From NCBI GenBank assembly GCA_963921425.1, contig OY992832.1, positions 10,106,001 through 10,170,000 of the forward strand: a stretch of 64,000 nucleotides of DNA, written 5' to 3'. The position numbers and the translations under genes are program-made. Each line of letters begins with the position of its first letter. The stretch's first letter is position 1. The stretch is from Dryas octopetala. Taxonomy: Eukaryota > Streptophyta > Magnoliopsida > Rosales > Rosaceae. Positions 1-12,640 of this stretch are shown here, piece by piece. The notes under the pieces were generated by a model. That model searched no databases, had not been told where the DNA came from, and saw only the letters and a program-made list of their open reading frames with translations.

Positions 1-146
1 TTTATTTATTTATTATTTTATCTTGCATGGGATTATGTATAATAGTTTTAAAATCTCAAGGAGTGTATGTATAATTTTTAAAATTTTAAAAAATATATAT
101 AAAAATATGATAAATCTCAAAATGTGTAAATATAAATAACTCAATA
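1..146. mobile_element. Right half of a long-TIR MITE (cut by window edge)
   Basis: The sequence resembles the right arm of the MITE at 2262-3683: phrases such as 'gtgtatgtataatttt' and 'gataaatctcaaa' recur in the same order, ending near 'aaataac'. Only this arm is visible, because the element would extend beyond the left edge. No coding capacity is seen. Confidence 0.5.
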
Positions 147-475
147 TATCAACTGACTTTTCTTGAACTCTACTAAATGTTTTTTTGGCCAATGAACTCT
201 ACTAAATTGATCAGTAAAAAAAGGGTGTAACAGGAGGATTTTCGACAAAGACTTTGAAGGAGGTCACTCGTCCTAATTCTACTCTTAGTCAAGCACAGTT
301 AAAAAAGTTTTACTTTTACAATTTTTTTCTACAGTAATGAAATATCTGTTTGGAAATGTTTCTAGAAGCATATTGATATTTATTATTACAGTGAAAGCAA
401 GTGGACTGCCATGTCAGCGGCTCAAAGCCCCCTGAAACCCACACACAGTTTTTGCTGCGTTCACATTTTGAATCC

Positions 476-483
476 TATTTAAA
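476..483 (+). promoter_or_regulatory. TATA-like box of the DnaJ gene
   Basis: The motif TATTTAAA lies about 125 bases before the chosen ATG at 608, followed by a pyrimidine-rich leader. Spacing is reasonable for a plant core promoter. Assignment is by motif and position only. Confidence 0.45.
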
Positions 484-607
484 CACCCTTTTCTTCACTC
501 TTTTTTTTCAAATACAATTCTCACCACATCATCCTCTCATACATTCCTCACAATCCAATATTTCTTCACATTCCCAAATTGCCCTCCAAAAACCGCCAAA
601 TTTCCAA

Positions 608-1075
608 ATGTCTGGAACCCTAGCCCTCTCGGCCGTCTCCCTCTGCCCCTCCTCCGCCGCAAACCCTCTCTCTCTCACCTCTCTTCCCAAAATGCCCCTG
701 CCCCGCCGTCACCAATTCAAGGCTTCCGTTCGGGCTTTCACCGACACCCGACCCAGAGAGGCGTCGTCGTCGTCGGCGAGTCTCTATGAGGTCCTCCGGG
801 TCCAGCACAACGCCTCGCAGACAGAGATCAAGTCGGCGTATCGGAGCTTGGCCAAGCTTTACCATCCGGATGCGTTGCCGTCGGAATCGGACGGCCGGGA
901 TTTCATCCAGATTCACAACGCCTACTCCACGCTGTCAGATCCGGCGGCAAGGGCTTTGTACGACCTGTCGTTGAATGCTCATCTTCATCATCATCATCGG
1001 CAGAGAAGCTCGGTTGGGTTTCGGAGCAATGGGTTTTACCGGACCCGGAGGTGGGAAACAGACCAGTGCTGGTAG
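608..1075 (+). CDS. Chloroplast DnaJ-like J-domain protein (DJC/ATJ11 type)
   Basis: Single-exon gene of 155 residues. Residues 1 to about 40 are rich in Ser, Ala and Leu with few acidic residues, as expected of a chloroplast transit peptide. The J domain spans about residues 59-120 and holds the diagnostic HPD triad at 86-88 within 'KLYHPDAL', then 'NAYSTLSDPAARALYDL'. A His-rich tract (HLHHHHR) and a basic tail follow. The protein has no zinc-finger or C-terminal substrate-binding domain, so it is a small type III J protein that would stimulate a stromal Hsp70. The reading frame is open upstream of 608 but only from a non-ATG codon; the ATG at 608 follows a TATA-like box and gives a proper transit peptide. 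Family level is sure; the exact orthologue (Arabidopsis DnaJ 11, chloroplastic) is likely. Confidence 0.9.
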   Translation: MSGTLALSAVSLCPSSAANPLSLTSLPKMPLPRRHQFKASVRAFTDTRPREASSSSASLYEVLRVQHNASQTEIKSAYRSLAKLYHPDALPSESDGRDFIQIHNAYSTLSDPAARALYDLSLNAHLHHHHRQRSSVGFRSNGFYRTRRWETDQCW

Positions 1076-1296
1076 AGGCCAAATTTTTTATTTTTTTTTC
1101 GCCAAGAGGCGTCTCATTTCTTTTTTTCTCTTTTTTCTTGTCTTTCTGGAAAAGAGAAAAGAAAATTCTGGAATCTGACATGTAAAGAAAAAAATTTACA
1201 ATGTAGAGAAAATTTGTGTAAATTCTTATCACTACGAAGTGAATTTTGCAGAAATCAACTGAATTTTTTTTTTTTAAAGTTCAGATATTTTTATTA

Positions 1297-2034
1297 TCAG
1301 AGTGCTAGATATCTCATATTTTTATACTATAATTTTATACCACTCTATGTGGCAATTTACATGCAACTTACATGGTATTTAGGGGTGGGCATCGGGCGGG
1401 TGGGTCGGGTGGGAGCCAAAACCATCTCCGACTAAACGGCTCGGTCTCAGTCGAGGACGGGTCGGAGACGGTCGGAAAATGGGTTGGCCGGGAAGGAGAA
1501 GGAGAAGCAGAAGAGAGAAGATGCCGAGAAGGAGAAGGTGGCTCGCCTGAGAAATGGTGGCTGGTGGAGGTGGTTCTTGTGCTGCAATGGTGGACGGTGA
1601 CGGAAATGGAGGTGGTTGGTGGTAGAAATGGAGGTGGTTGGTGGCGGAATGGAGGTGGACGGTGACGAAAATGGAGGTGGTTGCAGACTTGCAGTGCGCC
1701 TGAGAAGATGGTGGCTACTGGCTTGCCTGAGAAGATGGTGGCTGGAAGCTTGGTGGGCGGGCCGGCTTCGACGGTCGGTGGAAGGGGGCGGGCCGACACC
1801 AGCCCGTTAGTGATCGGACGGGTCGGCTTGCTGCTTGGCGGGTCGGTGGAGGCGGGCCGGCCGGGTTCGGACTGGTTGATGCCCACCCCTAATGGTATTC
1901 ATGCATTGGATACTAAAAAATAAAAATAAAAATCTAAAAAAAAAAAAAAAAATTTGTTCAATAAAATAATGATACGTAAAATAATATAAAAATATGATAT
2001 AAGAATATAATAAATATAATATTATTAAAATTAT
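1297..2034. mobile_element. MITE copy split by an hAT-like insertion
   Basis: The flanks 1297-1379 and 1892-2034 together match the ~200-bp MITEs at 34386-34590 and 34631-34834: 'gtgctagatat', 'tttataccac', 'catgcattggatact', then an A-rich tract and 'aataatga.acgt'. The middle is occupied by the element at 1380-1891. Joining the two flanks across one copy of the 8-bp duplication restores the MITE order. Non-coding. Confidence 0.75.
1380..1891. mobile_element. Non-autonomous hAT-like element with 8-bp TSD
   Basis: A 512-bp insertion with 14-bp terminal inverted repeats TAGGGGTGGGCATC. It is flanked by identical 8-bp direct repeats ATGGTATT at 1372-1379 and 1892-1899, the target-site size of hAT elements. 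The interior is GC-rich with repeated 'GGAGGTGG' and 'GGGTCGG' motifs. Open frames through it are low-complexity and show no transposase motif. Confidence 0.85.
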
Positions 2035-2261
2035 TATTAAAGCGTTAAAATTGCTGCTGTCTATTCTCCTCAAGAATATAATTTTTATTTTTTTAGCAAA
2101 AAAACAAAGAGAATATTATTTTCATTTCCAGAAGTTAAAATTACGATTGTTTTTAAATCGATTATTCTAACATTTTGTCTACTTGTTTTCTTAGATCAAA
2201 GAAATAAAAATTCAACTTATTTGGAAGTGACTTAATTAGTTCAAGTTTATTGGTAATTAGG

Positions 2262-3683
2262 AGTTAATTACATTTACACCCTCTGAGGTTTATCGTTTTT
2301 TCACATATACCCTCTGGGGTTTCAATAATTACACATGTACCTCCTGAAGTTTCAAAAATATTGCATATAACCCCCTATATGAGATGAAAAATTATGTAAA
2401 AAAACATACTAAGGCGTGAAATGATCTAATAAAATTACTCAAGGTGTAAGGTCCAACATCAATACAAATATTTTCTTTTTTGGTTATGTTTGTGGATAAA
2501 CCCACACCGATCTAACAGCCAACCATGGCTGGACACGTGGCTGGTCAGACCCGTTTTCAGTGTTTGACTTTTTCGGTGGTCAAACTTTGACTTCCACATC
2601 ATCACAGATCGGCACTTCCTATGTCAGCTCGGATCGGATCTCCACGCCGAGTCCTTCGTGCCCGGTCCGACCCGAACCGATGATCTTCTAAAAGATTGAG
2701 TGTTCGTCTTTTCACGGTCGGCTCGGCTCGGCTCGGCTCGGCTCGGATCGGCGCGGAAGAAACTTCTTTTCAAGTTCTAACGTCAGCCGGTTATGACTCA
2801 GAGGGACCCTTATCTATTGGATCGGTTCGGTCAGGAATTCCATGTCTGATCCGATCACACATGGGCTTCATGTATACACATAAGAACATGTGTTCGAGTC
2901 GGTTCGGCTCTCCGCCGCCATTCCAACGAAGATCACGTTGAGATGAACCGCCACACTTAAATGCACCTGACAAAGGTCTTCTGACAAAAGAGACAACCCA
3001 GCCTACATTCATGACTACTGAGGCAGTTCACTTGAATCTTCCATACTTGCATTCAATGCAGCATTGAATGCAAAGGAGGTGGGTAGCTGTGCATGCCACT
3101 GTTCATGACCGAATGCGTGGATCTTTCTCAGCCAGCCAACCACATGCAGGTAACTTACTCATCACAAACTCCTTTGCCTATATATACCAACTTATATGTG
3201 TAAAATGGGCATCGATCTAGTTATCAACCTCTCACCAGACAAGCACTTACAAAAAAGCCTTCACTCACCCAAGAGCATATCCAACTTGCTGGGGATACGC
3301 CCAGAACATTTGCCTTGTTCTTTTTATTCTCCCAAGTTCATCATTTGTTCTTCCTCACCTACCATCAAATACACCATCACTGACTTCATCATCGGAGCGT
3401 GTTTGGCTGGTACCACACCGGTCCATCTCCTTTGATCTTGTTTCTCTTACAGGAAGATCTCACATCATCATCCAGCAAGACTTCGGATCAGCCAGGTCTC
3501 TATCTCTAAGTTGTTGCATTTCTCTTACGGAAATTTGCATCAACAGGTTATTTATTTTTTTCTCTTGTAGGGGGTTATATGCAATAGTTTTGAAACCTCA
3601 TGAAGTATATGTGTAATTTTTGAAATCCCAGAAGGTATATGTGAAAAGACGATAAACCTCAAAGAGTGTAAGTGTAATTAACT
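2262..3683. mobile_element. Long-TIR MITE interrupted by a solo LTR
   Basis: The left arm 2262-2390 and right arm about 3565-3683 are inverted repeats of each other over roughly 115 bases: AGTTAATTAC at one end and GTAATTAACT at the other, each followed by 'actctttgaggtttatcg'-like sequence. The word 'taattag' flanks both sides and may be the remains of a target duplication. Related arms occur at 1-146 and 52988-53112. The LTR at 2487-3545 inserted into its centre. Confidence 0.8.
2487..3545 (+). mobile_element. Solo Ty3/Gypsy LTR with 5-bp TSD
   Basis: A 1059-bp LTR beginning TGTTTGTGG and ending CATCAACA. It is flanked by perfect 5-bp repeats GGTTA at 2482-2486 and 3546-3550. It is colinear with the 1060-bp 5' LTR at 60949-62008, including a Gypsy-type GC-rich 'gctcggctcgg' tract, the 'aaatgcacctgaca' block and the TATA box TATATATA (3179-3186 here, 61646-61653 there). 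No internal domain is present, which points to loss by LTR-LTR recombination. The copies differ by many substitutions, so this insertion is not very young. Confidence 0.92.
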
Positions 3684-3895
3684 TTGATAATTAGCTTGCA
3701 GAATTTTAATTAAGATGGGGAACTGTTTTTTTTACCTTGGGGTGATATAAAAAATGCAAAAATCTAATAGCTGTAATATATTTGTTGTATTGGTTCAACT
3801 ATATCACCTCACCTCCCTCTTACAACAATATGGTTAGTGGCGTTGGTATAATGTAAGTCTTGTTTTTATCAAACGTTATTACTATAATTTGATAA

Positions 3896-4447
3896 TAGAG
3901 AAAATTACAGATTTAGTCCACTTATTTTATACTTAGTTCAATTTTGGTTCACAATTTTTTTTAAGTTCTGTTTTCATCCACTAATTGTTCTACTTGTTCA
4001 ATAAAGGTCCAAATTTATTTTTTCAAATTTGACATGTCTTTTACCCGATTAAATCTCACCCAAATTCAACAAACATATACTTGTTTTAAAATTATGCATT
4101 TCTTCTTTACAGTTATATACAAATCATTCAAATTAGAGTTCTAAAACTCAAGATAATTGACCCCAAAATAGAGTACCCGAAACTACCAATTTTTTAAACT
4201 TCACACAATCTCAATTCTCTTAGATTATAATACTCTAAATTTGTTTTCATGACTAAAAAATGATGAAATATAACTCATACTTCAATTATAATTGAAGAAA
4301 ACACAACCCAAAGAATTTAAAGTCACAAATCTGAATCTTTATTAAACAAATGAAACAATTAGTGGACCAAAATAGAACTTAAAAAAGATCATGGACTAAA
4401 ATTGAACTAAGTATAAAATAAGTGAACCAAATCTATAATTTACTCTA
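3896..4447. mobile_element. Foldback MITE downstream of VARICOSE
   Basis: Arms 3896-4003 and about 4350-4447 are inverted repeats (TAGAGAAAATTACAGATTT against TAGAGTAAATTATAGATTT). Each continues with 'cacttattttatacttagttcaatttt' in mirror orientation. The ~550-bp element has no coding potential. It ends about 515 bases past the VARICOSE stop codon, so it may lie close to or inside the 3' end region. Confidence 0.8.
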
Positions 4448-4962
4448 TACTCCTAAAATGAGGATGTTGGCTACATACACTACAACAGCCCTACAGGCAA
4501 TTATAAAACTTACTCGTTCTCTTTCAATCTTCAACTATCAATCTACAAACAAACTACTCAAACGGTTGTCCAGGGTGATAACAGTTGACTTCACCACGGT
4601 CATTTGTATTTTTGGGTCTTTAAGATAAACCCAACCAAATTCACAGTTCTATTCCTACAGCTCTTGGAAGAAAGAACAATTAAGACTAACAAAAAAACAA
4701 AACAAAAGGGATGCCCATTCACAGGTGTGAAGAAAATACAAAATTTCACGTTTACAGAGAACTAAGACAAGAAAAAAATAAAAAATAAAAAAGGAGTCAA
4801 AGCAAGAAAACCCAAAATACCTAGACTACGTATCCAATTCCATGGAAACTGACCGACTCTACACTTTGGTAATGCTTTCATAAGAGATCACTGAAGATTT
4901 GTACAAAATGTCCATAAAATAATGTTCCTTGCACAATGGTAGAATTGTAGAGACAGAAATTA

Positions 4963-7900
4963 TCATTTACAGGCCATCAGCATGGAGTTGATAACATGCA
5001 TGAGAAGTCGAATACTATTGTGCTCGGCACTGCTGATCGTAGGCAAACTATGTTGATGGTGCAGTATCTGATAAACTTGCTCAAAGATGGGCCGCACATG
5101 CATTGCAATCATCGAGTTAACTGGGTTTATGGCAGCCGCCACATCCGTCATCCATGCAACTTTTCGCGGTGTATCGTTGGTAATATCACAGGCCAGCTGT
5201 TGCAAAAGAGAAAGAAGCACTCCCTGGCTCAGAGGAAGAGGATTCAGCAACAATATCCCACGCAGATCAACCTGAAAAAGCAAGCAGTTGTCAAGCTCAC
5301 AATCCATTGCAAGCCCAGATAACAACCATCGAAGATCATTAAAGCATACCTGAGTACATAGCCACGATACAATGGTCACATCACTTCTTTGTAAAGCTGC
5401 AGTGAAAGCCTCCTCATACTTGCGCTCAGATATCAACCTGGATAGCTCCTTTGTTGGATCCAAAGGCACCTCAACCTATTATGAATAAATAATATGCTTC
5501 TTGATATTAAAATAGTAGACCAAAAAGGCCTCATCAGATAAATACAATATTTGGAGTCACATATTGAGTTCCACAATTCATGCTCATTCCAAAAATTTAA
5601 GATAGAGCAAACCTTCTCATGGAGACCACCCAAAGGTCCATTGGTTAGTTGTGCGACCAGTGGATTCACTCCACTTGAGTTTGCTTGTGCAGCTGCAAGA
5701 GCTATTCGCTTACAGCCATCAGCCACTTCTCCACTTAGTGTTTGAGTCACTGATGATGCAGAATTAATAGCTTCCTGCAAACATCAAAATGATAATCACA
5801 CACACTTGCTGATGAAACTGTACTACAGAAAACCATGCAGAGGATCCGAATCAGAAGGCAAGAGCACAAGCAAACCTAAAATACTTCATTCACAAAAGAA
5901 ATCATCCAGTAAGACAACAATAAACCAAAAGAGAACCTCATCTCTACAAGTCAACACAAACTCATCCTTTCAGCCATCATTTATATCCTCACCGTCTAAT
6001 GTTATTTACCTCATACAATCTCAAGTATAACAGGGAAAAAGGCAAATGGTTGGATACTCTTTGCATGCAAGGAGAAGAGTGGTAGAATCGAGATTTAAAT
6101 CATAAACACCAATTGATTGAAAACTGCACCTAAAAATGCTGATAATATCACCTACGGCCAGTTCAACAAATACCAGTGAACTCAACAAGAAGCCTCTGTG
6201 AACAAAGACCCCAAGAATCTCCCAACCTTCATTTTTTAGTATTAATTCAAAGACCCCAAGGATTACAATTCTTGAAGCATAGGCGAAGGGAAGTTTTCCA
6301 ATTTATAAATTATTAGAAAAGAAAATGCCGGACGTAATACAAGTGTGTACCCTTAAAGCAAGTGCCAAAGGCGAATGTGCAGCATCATAGTGCTGCTGAG
6401 CCGCAGCTGTATGTTCCACCATTCCTTTCTGGAACGTAGCATCTACTTGCTCAAACATGGCTTTACATGACTTCTCAAAGGCAGGTACCACTGAAGCTTC
6501 CATACTAGACTTTAGAGCATCCTATGGGGAAAGGTCATATCATTAGTTCAAAAATTTCTAAACCAAAGTAACATATTAGATATTCGGATTAAAAACAAAG
6601 GAAAGCCCAGTCAACATGAGATCATACATACCTGAAGAGCTTGTTTACCAGAAGTTTGAAACTGCGCCTGAATTTGCCTGGAAACAGTAGCTTCAAGTTT
6701 TGAGTTAATTGATTTCTCCAACTGATTAACTGCCTTATCACCCACTCCTCTCTGCAGCACAAGCACCAGTTACAATAACCATAGGCCAGCTTTATTATAG
6801 AGGGGTCATATAATTTAAAATTCTAACCTGAAAGGAATCAGAAATAGCCGTAGGAATCGCTTTCTCAATAGCTGGAGTGATAGTACGAACAACAGCTGGT
6901 CCAACCATGGCTAATTCCTTCTTAACCATTTTCTCTAACATGGTTGGAAAGTCCTTGTTCATGAAGTTGCTGATCACACTAGTTATTTGCTGAGTACGAT
7001 CTCGCAACAACTTCTCATTCTTTGCATTCTCTTCTTGAAAACGAGCCCACAAAGCATCATTATTGGCCTTTACAGCCTTCTCCATACTCCGTCCAAGAGC
7101 TGCCTCCAATCTTCTCCCTTCCTTTGTAACCGGGACTGCAACCATCATTGACATCTGCTTTTGCAATTCTTTCTGCATAGTCAATAGCTGTGCAAATGAC
7201 AAAAGGGACATAGTTAAATAAAGACAGGTCAATGCACATATCTACCACAAAAGTCACAATTATAACATATGCTTATTACAACCCAGATAAAGAAAGAACA
7301 AGAGTCAAAGAAAAGGCAGCGATTCAAATTAAGATTTATCCGGTACCCTAAACCTATGTCAGTCAAATCACACAACTTTTTCGCTTTTGAGAAAACATAC
7401 AAACATGTGAAATAGAACAAGGGAAACCAAATTAAGAGGTGTGTTCCAAAAATGATAAAAGACATAAATTAATAGAGGAACTGAAAAGACAGTTGCATAA
7501 CTTTGGAAAGGCTAAAAATGAGTAGGTAGTCTTGAAACTCTTAAAGAAACCCTTCATTCAACTATTGTCATTCAGAAAAAAGTTTCATATATCATGCATG
7601 CAGGGAAAATTAAATTCTATATTCTTGAGCAATCACCTGATTAATATTATCCTGCATGGCCATAAATTGAGGGGAAGCAGCTTCAGCAGAGGGGGGGCTT
7701 GAACTACCTGGTTCATGGGAGGAATCCATTGAATTGAGCACACTGGGTGATGGGGAAACTGGACCTGATGCTTGAGAGTTCTTCCACTTATGCTTTTTCA
7801 CTTTTGTATTTGGTGTCTGTGATGGCAAAACTGTTGTGGAAGGAGATGAACCAGATACATCTTTTGTAGAGTCCTGGTCTTCCTCCCCAGCATGAGGCTG

Positions 7901-10900
7901 GGCCAGTGGTTCTGTCATGCTTGCACCATCAACTTGCCGAGCTTCATCTGTAATGTAAGTTTCTGTTGATATTGCACAGCATTCTCGGGCCATCTCAATT
8001 CCAAGATCTGATGCCTGGGAGCAAAAGAACTTTTCCTTATTTTCTGAAACCACATTTTGTGGTTCTCCTTGAGAGCCAAATTCATCAATTTGAGTAGATC
8101 TTGCTTCACCCACTACTTTAACCTCCACCTCAGCATTACCTATATCACTGTTAACAAGCACATCTTGGATATTTGCCTCCACCTCACTCTTTTTGTCAAT
8201 GGGATTAGTATTTTCGGAGGATGAAGCAGCCATTAAAATCTCAGAGGGAGTTATTAGATGGGTTGGATGTTTGAAGATAGGAGGAGGATTGAGCACACTA
8301 GATAAATCATCTTGTGCAACTTTCTGCTCATCATTCCTTGAATCATCATCCACTGCAGGCACATCTGACAAGTTCAAACGAACATTGTCCATTTGCCTGT
8401 CAAATGAGTAATTATTAACTTGCTGGTCTCCACCATGGTCAGTGAGTGCGCGACCAGGCTCAGAGCTATCCGCTGGACTTCTTAAACCAGAAAGTTTCCC
8501 AGACAACCTAGGACTCAAAGGAAGAGGTGGTGAGGCAACAAAAGCAACATCAGCATCACTAGTTGCCGGTGTCAACGCAACAGGTTTTGATTCTGTATTC
8601 GGAGTGGTAATATCTTTTAAAGTGATTGCCTCAACAGAACTAGAGCTTACAGGATACCTCATGCCAACTGCACCCTCAGAACTACTTACTTGGATGGTTA
8701 GTTTCTGTGCCGAATTAGCTAGATCCAGAGAAAATCCTTCAGAACCTGTTGCATCACGTGAAACACTAGAGTCCGACTTTTCTAAACCCACATTATCCAC
8801 TGGTGGAGGCAAGCACTTGGATAACTCCAAAGCATACTGCTGAATGGCTTGTGTCTGGACACAATAAACCTGAACAATGTGTTCCCCATGAGGTGATATA
8901 CTTGTCCCAGTAAAACTTAAAATAGGCATAGTAACAGTAAATTCTGCTATGTAGTCCATGCGTGTTGCAGCTGGATCAGGGCCAAATTCCAAGTGTACAG
9001 CATATATAGCATTCTTCTTAGCATTTGCAAATAAGAGAAGGCCAGCTTGTGACAATGCTATGACTTGATTAAAGAATGCTTCCTCAACTCGGGGTTCAGC
9101 AGAACTCTTCAACTCTAATGTCTGGGTACATTTCCATGATTCAGCATCACTGGGAAGCAGCCAGCCTTCTTCGCTCGCCGAGGACCAGATCTTCACTTCC
9201 CGATTAAGTGGCCCCTGCAAAACAGTTTGATTTATAATTACAAGAATATATTAGAACATTCTTAGCTATCTAATTTAGGCAGCAGGAGCACAATTAAAAC
9301 ACCTTATCGTAATGTAAAGAAATCAATGCTCATATACCACTGTGATAAGTATAATGTGATCTGGCCTGTGCGGAGCAGTTACAAATGTAGACGAATAAAC
9401 AGGATGGCCGTCATGGGGTCTCAATACTAACAGCGGTTGTGCCTTGCGATCTTCCCAGATCTTTATCTGTAGCATCACATAGATTTTGTTTGGAATCAGC
9501 AAAAACTCTTCCAAATCAATCAGAAAAATTTAAGAAAACTGTCTGCATGCTTGTGAAATAGAACCCATGATCATTTCTTTACCAAAATCCATACAACTAA
9601 TAAAGCAAACAATCAATCTCATATGAATTTGAAATTGTATGATGAACCGCTGTTTTCTCTCTTCCAATTCTTAAATGATTCATACTACTATAAGAAAAAT
9701 ACATGGTTAAAACCATGGAACTCAATCACACTATCTTATAATCAACCCCCATCTCTGTCTTCACAATTTCCTCGTGTTTAAAAATAATTAAAAAATTAAT
9801 CTACGGTGTCCAATTGGTGATGCACTACACAAAGGGATTTGAAGCCCAACAAAAAGATACCTCACCATACCACTTTTTCAAGGATATAGAAACAGAGGCT
9901 GGATAACCAACACATTTTCTATGAAGCACAAATTCCCAGGCAACCAGGTAGTGTTCCTTAAATTGTCTCCACTAGACCGGACGAAAATGCAGTTTAAATT
10001 TTCACTACTTACACTACAAGAAAATACATTTGTAGTGAAAAAAAAAATTAATAATAATAATAATAATAAAGACCACAAAATTGTGAAGATACATACTGTT
10101 CCATCCATAGAAGCAGAAACCAGACGGGTGGTCATCCATTGGCACATTGACAAATCAGTCACTTCTCCATCATGTTTACCAACAAACTGGACCCCATCGA
10201 TCAGCTTTTCAACAGGGCATTTAAGAGGTTCATCAGCAGGGGGGACTTCACCCTTCACAACTTTAGTAGTATCAATTCTTAGTATACGCTTTCCAAACCC
10301 AACTACCAAAACCTCCTGTATGATTGGTTTTTAGTCATAAGTAAAAGATATAACATCCAACAACTTCAAAGACAAAAAAACATCAAACAAAAAAAATACA
10401 GAAAATGACTGTGGACACTAAAAGGATGGAGCTATAACTGTTCGATTAAGAAGAGACATTAGAAGAATGAATTACTTGTTTATGGCAGTGCCAACAAACC
10501 CGTGGATGAACAGCTTCCCCATCTCCAACTATTTGAATAGCAATAACAAGCTTTCCTGTGATTTGTGGCGTACCGTCTGCATCTGGACCTTCAGAAATCT
10601 TCCATACATAAAGTCGTCCTTCTACACTCACACTGCACAAAATTATGTCAAATTAATAACCCAAAGAGAAACTCGAGGAATCAAATTAAGAAATGTGGAA
10701 AAAAGAGCTACCTGGCCAAAAAATGAACATCCTCAGCAAAGAAAGCCATGTCTGTGACCCTCTGACATAACAAGACATCACTTACATCAAGAAGAGATAC
10801 TAAAACTTTGTATTTTCCCAAACTTTACAAAATCCAATCTAGTGGAGAATAGATCACACAATACAAAGGTTATTGCACATTTCTTTACATAAATATATGA

Positions 10901-12193
10901 ACTCCCTACAATATTAGGTTGCCAACACAGCATTATATAATATAGTCAATGAAATTAACCAAACAAGGTAACACTCAACAAGCTATATTTCATTGTCAAG
11001 CAGTGAGATTTCCAGCAATTCACTATTCCAAACATTAGTCCTATAAATTTTATACTGATACTAAATATATTCCAAACATTAGTCCTATAAATTTTATACT
11101 GATACTAAATATTTTTATCTCTCCATCCATTTTACGCCATTAACATTTATCTGTACATAACAGCATATGAAGTCGAACTAACTTTTGCAGCCAACCGAAA
11201 ATAAGAGAGAATATTAAATTTGTATACACTATGCAAAGCATCAACACCCAGATAGCAATCATTCAATGCAATTTCGGTTTGGCAGATGAAGATCATCAAA
11301 AAGCACATCACATAACTAATCCAAACACAAAAATTTTAAAAACAAACTACTATATAAGTTATGAATTAAACCTGTGTATGAGCTCGAAACAAAGATCTCA
11401 ATGCAGTGTGTATATTCAAAACGCGAATGTTCCCCTGCTTCAATCCATAGCATATATACGATTTATTAACCGCAATTTGGCGGCCCAACACGAGCTGGGG
11501 ATCGGAACCATACTTGGTTATCGGAGTAACTTCAAGCTGTGGCTGAACCTCACCCTGTAACCTAACATCTACATCGTAGACCACGTGATCGCCAATCAAA
11601 TGACGGCCCTTTGGAAGCTTATTGCTCGGCATTCGAGTCGGGCCAGTGGGCGGAATGCCCATAGGGATAGTGGGCATCATCGAAACACCCGCAGGGACCT
11701 GTGACTCGGGCAGAGATGACTGCTGCTCATGATTCGGGGGAGGAGCGCCGAGAAGAGCCATGATTCGGGCACCAGAATTGGGGTTGCTATTGCTGTTGTT
11801 GTTGGATGAAGCAGTGGTAATGTTGTAATTACTGGGGGGTTGGAGGGGTGGGGTGGGAAACGAGAGAGACCTCTGGTGGACCAAGTGGTGGTCTTGAGGG
11901 AAAGGGATTTGGGGGTGGTTATGGGGGTGAGGGTGGTACTGGAATTGCTGTTGGTGAAACGCCGCCGCCTGTGGAGGGTACGAGTAGGGACCAGAAGGTG
12001 GGGGAAAAGAGGCGGGTGGGATTGGGAACGCTGAATTCAAATTAGGGTTAGGGTTTTGGTTTGTATTATTGTGGGTCGGTGTTTGTGAACCTTGCGGCGA
12101 TAGTGGTGTTGGGTTTGTGGGTTTAAAGAATTTCTGCATGTCAAAGACCGGTTGCTGCTGTTGTGGCGGATTTGGATTCCCAGGTGAAGCCAT
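4963..12193 (-). CDS. VCS: VARICOSE / EDC4, mRNA-decapping scaffold
   Basis: Complete gene, 1400 residues. Exons (- strand): 12193-11372, 10761-10712, 10632-10476, 10315-10097, 9466-9338, 9214-7637, 7187-6828, 6751-6632, 6521-6351, 5774-5613, 5475-5350, 5271-4963. All introns are GT-AG and phases agree. The protein binds DCP2/DCP1 and organises decapping in P-bodies. The first ~100 residues are Pro/Gln/Asn-rich (start [12 protein letters not shown]). WD40-type repeats follow over about residues 190-560 (for example '[10 protein letters not shown]', '[11 protein letters not shown]', 'VKIWSS'). A large Ser/Pro-rich linker is carried by the long sixth exon. The C-terminal half is helical: '[10 protein letters not shown]', '[19 protein letters not shown]', then the conserved '[20 protein letters not shown]'. 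Length is close to Arabidopsis VCS (about 1340). No truncation is seen. Confidence 0.96.
11025..11112. repeat. 44-bp tandem duplication in VARICOSE intron 1
   Basis: The unit starting 'attccaaacattagtccta' occurs twice head to tail (11025-11068 and 11069-11112) without visible mismatches. It lies inside intron 1 and should not affect coding. Confidence 0.9.
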
Positions 12194-12640
12194 GAGAGAA
12201 CAGATCTATGTGTCTATCAAGCTCAATGAGGAATTGCAGAGTGGGATTTGGTTTTTGTTTCTGTGTTTGGTGACAGGGGAATGAGCTTGAAAAGGAGATG
12301 GCAATTGGGAATTTGATTAGGGTTTGCAGAGAGTGAGATCTGAAGGGAGTGAATGAGCAGGAAGAAGGGGAAGAGAGAGAGGAGGCCTTGGAAGCTGCAC
12401 AGCGAAAATAAATCAATCAAAAACGCAACGAGGACTTTGAAGTGAAGAGGTGGGACTTTGGGGAGACCAAATATAGTGAAGCTGTGATTGGGCATTTGAC
12501 AATTTTTGTGAATTTCACAGTAGGGGCTTCGACCTTTTGGAATATACTAATGGCCACCCATTATGTATATGGAGAATGCATACTTTACGACCCAATTTTT
12601 TCTAGATTTTTTTTTCCAACCTTCTTATGGGAGGTGAATC

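Noticed and set aside
1368..1923. Frames of 64-172 codons
   Set aside because: They cover the hAT-like element and its borders, are low complexity and are not conserved as protein.
10056..10070. Possible CRISPR-like or satellite array from the AAT repeats
   Set aside because: A simple trinucleotide microsatellite in a VARICOSE intron; no spacer structure, and the genome is a plant.
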